This document shows positions 17,141 to 24,813 of a stretch of 64,000 nt of DNA, in pieces. Under the pieces are notes generated by a model. It did not search any database, was not told where the DNA came from, and was given only the letters and a program-made list of their open reading frames with translations. This DNA comes from JBDXHU01 sp039989475 (lineage in GTDB: Bacteria; Pseudomonadota; Gammaproteobacteria; Pseudomonadales; Halieaceae): the NCBI GenBank assembly GCA_039989475.1, contig JBDXHU010000005.1, positions 264,042 to 328,041 on the forward strand. Direction: 5' to 3'. Position 1 is the stretch's first letter; every line of letters begins with the position of its first letter. The translations under genes were made by a program, and so were the position numbers.

Positions 17141-18975
17141 TCCTGCAGTCGACTCAGGTCGCGCACGGCGCCGCGGTCGGCGCTGGTCGCCATCAGCGCA
17201 TAGGCTTTGAGTGCCGCGCTGACCTTACGCGGTCGAGCGTCCACCGGCTTCCAGCCCTGCTCATCCTGTGCCGCGCGACGCTGTGCCAGCTCGGCCTCGG
17301 GCAGGTCCAGGTGGATGCTGCGCTCCGGAATATTGATCTTGATGATGTCCCCCTGCCGCACCAGACCTATAGTCCCGCCGGCGCCGGCTTCCGGGGAAAC
17401 ATGTCCTATGGACAGGCCCGAGGTGCCACCTGAAAAGCGGCCGTCAGTCAGCAGTGCACAGGCCTTGCCCAGGCCCTTGGATTTGATGTAGCTGGTGGGG
17501 TACAGCATTTCCTGCATGCCTGGCCCTCCGCGGGGACCCTCGTAGCGCACCACCACCACGTCGCCGGCCTTTACCCGGTCTTCGAGAATGGCCTCGACTG
17601 CCGCCTCCTGGCTTTCGCAGACGTAGGCGGGACCCTCGAATACCAGGATGCTGTCATCGACACCGGCGGTTTTGACCACGCAGCCATCCTCGGCCAGGTT
17701 GCCATAGAGCACGGCGAGCCCACCCTCGGTGGAGAAGGCGTTTTCCAGTGAGCGGATGCAGCCATTGGCGCGGTCCTGGTCGAGACTATCCCAGCGCGTG
17801 TCCTGGCTGAAGGCGGTCTGGGTCGGTATGCCGGCCGGGCCGGCACGAAAGAACTCCTGCAGGCCGGCGTCGTCATTGCGCATGATGTCCCATTGATCCA
17901 GGGCCTCGGCCAGGGAAGCGCTGTGCACGGTGGGAACATCGGTATGCAGCAGCCCCGCGCGATCCAGCTCTCCGAGAATACCCATTATGCCGCCGGCCCG
18001 GTGTACATCTTCCATATGATACTCGGGGGTGCTGGGCGCTACCTTGCACAGCTGCGGCACCTTGCGTGACAGCCGGTCGATATCGGCCAGCGTGAACTTG
18101 AGTTCGGCTTCCTCGGCCGCGGCCAACAGGTGCAGAATCGTATTGGTGGAGCCGCCCATGGCGATATCCAGGACCATCGCGTTTTCAAATGCCTTGAAGG
18201 AGCCGATATTGCGCGGCAGTGTGGATTCGTCGTCCTGCTCGTAATAGCGCTTGGCCAGGTCCACGATACGACGACCGGCACCCAGGAACAGGCGCTCGCG
18301 ATCGGCGTGGGTGGCCAGGGTAGAACCGTTGCCGGGCTGGGACAGGCCCAGTGCTTCGGTCAGGCAGTTCATGGAATTGGCGGTGAACATGCCGGAGCAG
18401 GAGCCGCAGGTCGGGCAGGCCGAGCGCTCATACTCCGCGACCTGTTCATCACTGGCACTGTCATCGACGGCGATTACCATGGCGTCGACCAGGTCGAGCT
18501 TGCGGTCCGCCAGTTTGGTTTTGCCGGCCTCCATGGGGCCGCCGGATACAAAGATAGTCGGTATGTTGAGGCGCATGGCGGCATTCAGCATCCCGGGGGT
18601 GATCTTGTCGCAGTTGGAAATACACACCAGGGCATCGGCACAATGGGCGTTGACCATGTATTCCACCGAATCGGAAATAATGTCACGGGAGGGCAGGCTG
18701 TAGAGCATGCCGTCATGACCCATGGCGATGCCGTCATCCACGGCAATGGTGTTAAATTCCTTGGCAACGCCGCCCGCCGCTTCAATCTCCCTGGCCACCA
18801 ACTGGCCGAGGTCCTTCAGGTGTACGTGCCCCGGCACGAACTGGGTGAAGGAGTTGGCGATGGCGATTATCGGCTTCTGAAAATCCTCGTCCTGCATCCC
18901 GGTGGCGCGCCATAAGGCCCGCGCGCCAGCCATATTGCGTCCATGGGTGGATGTTCGGGAGCGGTATTGGGGCAT
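17137..18975 (-). CDS. ilvD: Dihydroxy-acid dehydratase
   Basis: Catalyses the dehydration step of valine, leucine and isoleucine synthesis. The 612 residues match the full-length IlvD type. Iron-sulfur ligands occur in CISNCDKITPGM and in SACPTCGSCSGMFTANSMNC. GGSTNTILHLLA and GRFSGGTSGLSIGH are further family signatures. It shares its direction with argA, argE and the phosphate permease, with gaps of tens of bases. Confidence 0.97.
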   Translation of the reverse strand: MPQYRSRTSTHGRNMAGARALWRATGMQDEDFQKPIIAIANSFTQFVPGHVHLKDLGQLVAREIEAAGGVAKEFNTIAVDDGIAMGHDGMLYSLPSRDIISDSVEYMVNAHCADALVCISNCDKITPGMLNAAMRLNIPTIFVSGGPMEAGKTKLADRKLDLVDAMVIAVDDSASDEQVAEYERSACPTCGSCSGMFTANSMNCLTEALGLSQPGNGSTLATHADRERLFLGAGRRIVDLAKRYYEQDDESTLPRNIGSFKAFENAMVLDIAMGGSTNTILHLLAAAEEAELKFTLADIDRLSRKVPQLCKVAPSTPEYHMEDVHRAGGIMGILGELDRAGLLHTDVPTVHSASLAEALDQWDIMRNDDAGLQEFFRAGPAGIPTQTAFSQDTRWDSLDQDRANGCIRSLENAFSTEGGLAVLYGNLAEDGCVVKTAGVDDSILVFEGPAYVCESQEAAVEAILEDRVKAGDVVVVRYEGPRGGPGMQEMLYPTSYIKSKGLGKACALLTDGRFSGGTSGLSIGHVSPEAGAGGTIGLVRQGDIIKINIPERSIHLDLPEAELAQRRAAQDEQGWKPVDARPRKVSAALKAYALMATSADRGAVRDLSRLQE

Positions 18976-19052
18976 GAGCTACCTCGGTGAGCAGGGCGAA
19001 AATCGGTCGGCAAGCATAGCAGAAGGTGCCGGCCCGCGCAGCGCCCCAGCGT

Positions 19053-20366
19053 TTATTGAACAGGCTTGATAAACACCTTGGAATTACGCTGCAGGTTATA
19101 CAGTGACTGTTTTTCCTGGGGCAGGGCCTCCAGCGTGGATTCGACGAAGCCCTGCTCTAAAAACCAGTGGGCGGTCTGGGTGGTCAGCACGAAGACCTGG
19201 CTCAAACCCAGTTCGCGCGCTACCTGCACCAATTCACGTAGCAGGCGCTGGCCGCGATCGCCGCCGCGGTAATCCGGATGGGTCACCACGCAGGCCAGTT
19301 CGCCACTGCGGTGTTCGGGGAAGGGGTACAGGGCCGCACTCGCAATAATGCGGCCGTCACGCTCCAGCACCCGGAATTGGCTGATCTCGGTTTCCAGCAA
19401 CTCCCGTGAGCGCTTGACCAGTATGCCCTCCTGTTCCAGCGGCTCGATTAACTCGAGGATGCCGCCCACGTCTTCTATGGTCGCGGTGCGGGCCTGTTCA
19501 AATCCGGCTCTCGCCACCAGGGTGCCACAGCCATCGTGGGTGAACAGTTCTTCCAGCAGGGCGCAGTCCTCGACATAGGATATGATCTGGCAGCGCTCGA
19601 TGCCGGCATTACAGGCCTGGCGCGCGGTGGCCAGCAGGCGCGCGGGCTCGCCTTCGAGGCCGCTGGCTATCAGGCTCAGGGCCTGTTCCAGGTCGCACTG
19701 GCGCACCAGTTCGCCGCTGGCATCGCTGATGCCAGCCCCGGCACCAAACAAAAGCAGCTTGTCAGCGCCCAGCGCAGCGGCGGTATGTACCGCAATATCT
19801 TCCAGTGCGAGGTTAAAAATTTCGCCGGTTGGGGAATAACCCATTGGGGAGAGCAGTACGATAGAGTCCGCTTCCAGCTGTTGGCTTATGGCCCGGTCAT
19901 CGACCCGGCGTACCCGGCCGGTAAGCTGGTAGTCGACACCATCGACTACCCCTATCGGTTTCGCAGTAATGAAGTTACCGCTGCAGACACGGATGGCCGC
20001 CCCCTGCATGGGTGAGTTGGGCAGACCCATGGACAGTCTCGCCTCGATATCCGAGCGCAGACTGCCAACGGCGTCCTTGACGTGCTCGAGGGCGTCACCG
20101 TCGGTGATGCGCACATCTTCATGAAAGTGGGCCTTGAGTCCTGCCTGCTGTAATCGTTCAGCAATTTGAGGGCGCGCGCCGTGGATCAGGACCAGGCGCA
20201 CGCCAAGGCTGTTGAGCAGTGCGATATCGTGAATGATATTGGCAAAATTCGGGTGTAGCGCCGCCTCGCCACCAAACACCAGCACAAAGGTTTTGCCCCG
20301 GTGTGCGTTGATGTAAGGAGCGCTGTTGCGGAACCAGCGGATGTGCTGTCTGCTCTCCGTGCTCAT
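19053..20366 (-). CDS. argA: Amino-acid N-acetyltransferase (N-acetylglutamate synthase)
   Basis: First step of arginine synthesis: glutamate + acetyl-CoA to N-acetylglutamate. The 437 residues comprise an amino-acid-kinase-like domain (FVLVFGGEAALHPNF; LVLIHGARPQIAERL) followed from ~290 by a GNAT acetyltransferase domain with the acetyl-CoA loop HPDYRGGDRGQRLL. This is the classical bifunctional-looking ArgA layout; the kinase-like domain normally mediates arginine feedback. It lies beside argE. Confidence 0.96.
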   Translation of the reverse strand: MSTESRQHIRWFRNSAPYINAHRGKTFVLVFGGEAALHPNFANIIHDIALLNSLGVRLVLIHGARPQIAERLQQAGLKAHFHEDVRITDGDALEHVKDAVGSLRSDIEARLSMGLPNSPMQGAAIRVCSGNFITAKPIGVVDGVDYQLTGRVRRVDDRAISQQLEADSIVLLSPMGYSPTGEIFNLALEDIAVHTAAALGADKLLLFGAGAGISDASGELVRQCDLEQALSLIASGLEGEPARLLATARQACNAGIERCQIISYVEDCALLEELFTHDGCGTLVARAGFEQARTATIEDVGGILELIEPLEQEGILVKRSRELLETEISQFRVLERDGRIIASAALYPFPEHRSGELACVVTHPDYRGGDRGQRLLRELVQVARELGLSQVFVLTTQTAHWFLEQGFVESTLEALPQEKQSLYNLQRNSKVFIKPVQ

Positions 20367-20424
20367 GCTAACTCATTGATAAATCTGGAAAAGAAGCAAG
20401 GTTAGCGCATTGAGCGCCCGCTGC

Positions 20425-21579
20425 CTAGCAACAAAAATGCCCTATGAATTGTCGCAACAGGTCGATGCAGGGCTGGAACTGGTCCAACTCGATATACTCG
20501 TCGGGTTGGTGGGCGCGGTCTATGGAGCCGGGGCCCAGCACGATGGCGTCCATGCCCAGGGCTTGTAAATAGGGCGCCTCTGTAGCGAAGGCGACGGCTT
20601 CGCTGCTGTGCCCGGTCAGGCTTTCAGCCAGGCGTACCAATTCGCTGTCGGCGGCCTGTTCAAAGGGGTCCGCGCCAACGATCAGTGACTCCAGGTTGAT
20701 CTCGAGTTGCAGGGACTCCGCCAGCTGTCCCAGTCTTTGCCGCAGCTCTGCGCGGATGTCCTCGTTATGGCAACCCGGGGTAACGCGCACGTCAAAATGC
20801 AATTGGGCCTGGCCACAAATACGGTTCGGGTTGTCGCCGCCATGCACGCAGCCCAGGTTGAGAGTTGGGTGGGGCACTTCAAACAAGGGGTTCTGGAAGC
20901 GTTGCTGCAAGCCGGCGCGGTAGTTCATCAGGTCCCCGATTACCGCATGCAGCCCATCCAGCGCATTTTTGCCGAGGCTGGGGTCGGAGGAATGACCGGA
21001 GCGCCCCATGATATTGACCGACTCCATCATGATGCCCTTGTGCAGGCGCACCGGTACCAGGCCGGTGGGTTCGCCGATGATGGCCTGGCGGGCCCGGGGT
21101 TTACCAGCCGCGGCCAGCGCGCGGGCCCCGTTCATCGAGCTCTCCTCGTCGGCAGTTGCCAGAATGATCAGGGGCTGGCTCAGGGGCACATCGCTAAACT
21201 CGCGGGCGGCTTCCAGGGCCAGTGGAAAGAAGCCTTTCATGTCAGTGCTGCCGAGGCCGTACAGGCGCTGTTCCTGTTCGGTGATCGCCAGTGGATTGAA
21301 ATTCCACAGCTCGTCGTCATAGGGCACGGTGTCAGTGTGGCCGGACAAGACCAGCCCGCCGGGACCACTGCCCAGGGAGGCGATCAGGTTGGCTTTGCTG
21401 CCATCGTCATTCAGCGGCTGGATTTCAATGTTGAAGCCAAGCGTGTCCAGATAGCCTGCCAGCAGGTCGATCACCGGGCGATTGCCCATATCCAGGGAAT
21501 TGTTGGTGGAGCTGACGGAGGGTAGGCCGACCAACTGGTTCAGCAGTTCGACGGGTCCGGGTATTTTAGCGGTGAGCAT
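20425..21579 (-). CDS. argE: Acetylornithine deacetylase
   Basis: An M20-family metallohydrolase of 384 residues that frees ornithine from N-acetylornithine. Metal and catalytic residues appear in SGHTDTVPYD, GLGSTDMKGF and ATADEESSMNGA (catalytic Glu pair), with later GRSGHSSDP and the terminal LGPGSIDRAHQPDEY histidine. The 384-residue length fits ArgE better than the succinyl-diaminopimelate paralogue. It lies 58 bp upstream of argA, so the linear acetylated pathway's first and deacetylation steps are encoded together. Confidence 0.93.
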   Translation of the reverse strand: MLTAKIPGPVELLNQLVGLPSVSSTNNSLDMGNRPVIDLLAGYLDTLGFNIEIQPLNDDGSKANLIASLGSGPGGLVLSGHTDTVPYDDELWNFNPLAITEQEQRLYGLGSTDMKGFFPLALEAAREFSDVPLSQPLIILATADEESSMNGARALAAAGKPRARQAIIGEPTGLVPVRLHKGIMMESVNIMGRSGHSSDPSLGKNALDGLHAVIGDLMNYRAGLQQRFQNPLFEVPHPTLNLGCVHGGDNPNRICGQAQLHFDVRVTPGCHNEDIRAELRQRLGQLAESLQLEINLESLIVGADPFEQAADSELVRLAESLTGHSSEAVAFATEAPYLQALGMDAIVLGPGSIDRAHQPDEYIELDQFQPCIDLLRQFIGHFCC

Positions 21580-21601
21580 GGGCTCAGTTTAGAGCAGCGA
21601 T

Positions 21602-22879
21602 TCAGGTGAAGTAAGCCTTGAAGCAGAAGAAAAAGATGATTGCGAGCCCGGCACCGGCTGGCAGGGTAATCAACCAGGACACGAAAATAGTGGCGATAAC
21701 ACGCAAATTCAGCGCCGCTATACCGCGGGCCAGGCCCACCCCGAGCACGGCACCGACCAGGGTATGGGTGGTGGAAATGGGTAGGCCAAAGGCGGAGGCC
21801 GTGACCACCGTGGAGGCGGCGCCGAGTTCGGCGGCGAAGCCACGGCTGGGGGTCAGTTCGGTGATCTTTCGACCCACGGTGGCGATCACTTTAAAGCCAT
21901 AGGTAGCCAGCCCGGCGACTATGCCCGCGCCACCGAGCAGCAGAATCCACCAGGGCATGGCTGACTTGGCGGCGATGTCGCCGCCGGAAGCAATGGTGCT
22001 GGCAACGGCGGCCAGGGGCCCCACGGCATTGGCCACATCATTGGAGCCGTGGGCAAAGGCCATGGCACAGGCCGTGAATATCATGAGAATCGCAAAAACC
22101 CGTTCCACGCTGTCGAAGCGGTGTCCGGGCGCGGGCTCGTCGCTTACCCGGCTCAGCAAGATTGCGCCGAATATGGCCACGATGATCCCTACCAGGGTGC
22201 TGAGCAGTGCGGCATTGCCAAAATTGGACGCCAGCCCCAGATCCAGCTCCACACCCACATGCTTGAGGCCCTTGAGCAGGGTCACCATGGAAATCATGAA
22301 GCCCACGGCCCACATATATAGCGGTATCAGCCGCTTGGCCCGCTGGAAAGGATTCTCGGTGTCGAGGATAAGTTTCTGCACACTGGCAAAGAGTACAAAG
22401 GAGATGCTGCCTGCGATTAGTGGCGATACCAGCCAACTGGCCACAATCGAGCCGACCTTGCCCCAGCTGACAACGTCGGGTGAAATGCCGACAGCGGCGA
22501 AGCCGACGATGGCGCCGACAATGGAGTGGGTGGTGGACACGGGCCAGCCCATGGCGCTGGCAACCAGCAGCCAGGTTCCCGCGGCCAGCAGCGCCGACAA
22601 CATGCCAAAAATCAGTAATTCCGGTTCCCCGGCCATAACCGCGGGGTCAATGATGCCTTTGCGAATGGTGCCTGTGACTTCCCCGCCGGCCAGGTAGGCG
22701 CCCATGAACTCGAAAATGACGGCGATGAGAATGGCTTGCTTGATCGTGAGCGCGCGGGAACCGACTGAGGTGCCCATGGCATTGGCCACGTCGTTGGCGC
22801 CGACACCCCAGGCCATGAAGAATCCGAACAGGCAGGCCAGGATCAGCAGTACAGTCCCGTGATTGGCAATAATTTCCAT
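21602..22879 (-). CDS. PiT-family inorganic phosphate permease
   Basis: A 425-residue permease with the two PiT signatures, GANDVANAMGTSVGSRALT in the first repeat and GSNDVANAVGPLAAV in the second. It imports phosphate, usually as a metal-phosphate complex, driven by protons or sodium. The frame opens back to 23008, but MEIIANHG at 22879 is the natural N-terminus. The DUF47/PhoU-like partner often found beside PiT genes is absent here. It starts a same-strand series with argE, argA and ilvD. Confidence 0.92.
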   Translation of the reverse strand: MEIIANHGTVLLILACLFGFFMAWGVGANDVANAMGTSVGSRALTIKQAILIAVIFEFMGAYLAGGEVTGTIRKGIIDPAVMAGEPELLIFGMLSALLAAGTWLLVASAMGWPVSTTHSIVGAIVGFAAVGISPDVVSWGKVGSIVASWLVSPLIAGSISFVLFASVQKLILDTENPFQRAKRLIPLYMWAVGFMISMVTLLKGLKHVGVELDLGLASNFGNAALLSTLVGIIVAIFGAILLSRVSDEPAPGHRFDSVERVFAILMIFTACAMAFAHGSNDVANAVGPLAAVASTIASGGDIAAKSAMPWWILLLGGAGIVAGLATYGFKVIATVGRKITELTPSRGFAAELGAASTVVTASAFGLPISTTHTLVGAVLGVGLARGIAALNLRVIATIFVSWLITLPAGAGLAIIFFFCFKAYFT

Positions 22880-22938
22880 AAGTTTGCTTAGGGTCCTGAG
22901 GCTGGGTCGGGCCGTTTTTTGGCGTCTTATGCTGGCGC

Positions 22939-22968
22939 AGTATAGGCGTGAATCTGTAAAAGATACAA
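22939..22968 (-). promoter_or_regulatory. Putative promoter of the phosphate permease series
   Basis: On the minus strand TATACT (22944-22939) is preceded after 18 bp by TTGTAT (22968-22963). The -10 is good, the -35 weak. It sits ~60 bp upstream of the permease ATG in the divergent gap with the GspE-like gene. Confidence 0.4.
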
Positions 22969-23029
22969 CGTCAGATCCTTCAGGTCTGTGATAGCATGCG
23001 GGCATCATTTCCGCTGGAAGCAGAGGTAT

Positions 23030-24805
23030 ATGGGGGCCACTTTTGGCGAGCGCCGCCTGGAGCGCAAGCTGGACCTGAAATCACTGGTAGCCGAGCTCAA
23101 CGAGGCCGGCTTGCTGGATGATGGAGAACGTAAACGACTGGCGGACGTGAGTGCCGGCAGCGTGCATCCCCTGGTGTTCCTGGCTGAGCAGAAATTGCTC
23201 AACAAGGCCACCAGCAAGCCGCTGGATATGGAAGCCCTGCTCGCATGGCTCAGCAAGGCCTGCGAACAAGACGTCTACCAGATCGATCCACTCAAGATTA
23301 ACGTCGGCGCTATTGCCGAGGTCATGTCGCTGGCATTCGCCCAGCGCCACAAGATTCTCGCGGTAGAAGTTTCTGAAGCCGAGGTCTTGATAGCCAGTGC
23401 GGAACCCTGGTTGTCAGCCTGGGAGAGTAATCTCGAGCACGTGCTGCGCAAGCCGATCAAGCGAGTGCTTGCAGATCCACGGGACATAAGCCGGCATACC
23501 CTGGAGTTCTACAACATGGCGCGCTCGGTGCGCGGGGCTGATGCCAAGGGTGGACGCTCGGGTGCGGCCTCCAAGGTGACCAACCTGGAGCAGATGCTGG
23601 AGCTTGGCTCCATGCGCGAGCCCGACGCCAACGACCAGCACATCGTCAATATTGTCGACTGGCTGTTGCAATACGCCTTTGAGCAGCGCGCCAGCGATAT
23701 TCATATCGAACCGCGACGCGACGTTGGCAACGTGCGCTTCCGCATTGACGGTGTCCTCTACCCGGTCTATGAACTGCCCCAGCAAGTAGCCGCGGCGGTG
23801 AGCAGCCGTTTCAAGATTCTCGGCCGCATGGATGTGGCAGAGAAGCGCCGCCCCCAGGACGGCCGACTCAAGACCCGCATGCCGGATGGCGCAGAAGTGG
23901 AGCTGCGCTTGTCGACCCTGCCGACTGCCTTTGGTGAAAAGCTGGTGATGCGGATTTTCGATCCGGATGTTTTGCAGAAAAGTTTCGAACAATTGGGCCT
24001 GGCCAATGAAGACCTCAAGCGTTGGCACGGCATGAACGCGATGGGCCATGGCATTGTGCTGGTGACCGGCCCCACCGGTTCAGGCAAGACCACCACCCTG
24101 TATTCAACCCTGCGTCAGTTGGCGACCTCTGAAGTGAATGTTTGCACCATTGAGGACCCCATTGAGATGGTGGAGGGTTCCTTCAACCAGATGCAGGTGA
24201 ATCACCAGATAGAACTGGATTTTGCCACCGGTGTGCGCGCCCTCATGCGACAGGACCCGGACATCATCATGGTGGGTGAGATTCGCGATCTGGAAACCGC
24301 GGAGATGGCGGTGCAGGCAGCGCTGACTGGACACCTGGTAATTTCTACCCTGCATACCAATGACGCCCCCAGCGCGGTAACCCGCATGCTGGAGTTGGGA
24401 GTGCCTTCCTACCTGATCAAAAACACGGTGCGTGGCATCATGGCGCAGCGCCTTGTGCGGATTCTGTGCTCTCATTGCAAGACTGAAACTGAGCTGGATG
24501 TCGAGGCCTGGAAACAGCTGACCCAGCCCTGGAAAGTAAAGCCGCCTGCCAAGATCTGCAAACCAGTAGGTTGCGTCGAGTGTCGCGATACTGGCTACAT
24601 GGGTCGCCAGGGGATCTACGAGGTGCTGGTCCTGACTCCCGCGGTGCAACAATTGATTCAGCCGCATACCGAGGCTGACGCATTGCGCCGGCAGGGTATG
24701 CAGGACGGCATGCGCACCCTGCGTCTCAGTGGCGCTACTCGCGTTGCCAACGGGGAGACCACCATCGAAGAAGTCATGCGGGTCGCCCCCACCGTTACCC
24801 ACTAG
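23030..24805 (+). CDS. Orphan GspE/PilB-type secretion ATPase
   Basis: A hexameric ATPase of the type II secretion/type IV pilus extension family, 591 residues. An N-terminal MshEN-like region is followed by the Walker A GPTGSGKTTT (from ~347), an aspartate box, Walker B IMVGEIRDLETAEMAV, and the His box TGHLVISTLHTNDA. A four-cysteine zinc site (CSHCK and CVECRDTGYMGR) is intact. ATG 23030 has GCAGAGG just upstream; an earlier GTG at 22988 is unlikely. No pilin, GspF/PilC or secretin gene lies in the window, so its partner machine is elsewhere. Confidence 0.9.
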   Translation: MGATFGERRLERKLDLKSLVAELNEAGLLDDGERKRLADVSAGSVHPLVFLAEQKLLNKATSKPLDMEALLAWLSKACEQDVYQIDPLKINVGAIAEVMSLAFAQRHKILAVEVSEAEVLIASAEPWLSAWESNLEHVLRKPIKRVLADPRDISRHTLEFYNMARSVRGADAKGGRSGAASKVTNLEQMLELGSMREPDANDQHIVNIVDWLLQYAFEQRASDIHIEPRRDVGNVRFRIDGVLYPVYELPQQVAAAVSSRFKILGRMDVAEKRRPQDGRLKTRMPDGAEVELRLSTLPTAFGEKLVMRIFDPDVLQKSFEQLGLANEDLKRWHGMNAMGHGIVLVTGPTGSGKTTTLYSTLRQLATSEVNVCTIEDPIEMVEGSFNQMQVNHQIELDFATGVRALMRQDPDIIMVGEIRDLETAEMAVQAALTGHLVISTLHTNDAPSAVTRMLELGVPSYLIKNTVRGIMAQRLVRILCSHCKTETELDVEAWKQLTQPWKVKPPAKICKPVGCVECRDTGYMGRQGIYEVLVLTPAVQQLIQPHTEADALRRQGMQDGMRTLRLSGATRVANGETTIEEVMRVAPTVTH

Positions 24806-24813
24806 CCAGGGCT

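Noticed and set aside
18130..18915. Long plus-strand frame opposite ilvD
   Set aside because: ilvD is unambiguous here; the other frame is low-complexity and has no domain.
20707..21525. Long plus-strand frame opposite argE
   Set aside because: The argE catalytic motifs lie on the minus strand across the same bases.
21921..22697. Long plus-strand frame opposite the phosphate permease
   Set aside because: Ser/Pro/Thr-rich shadow translation of a membrane protein gene.
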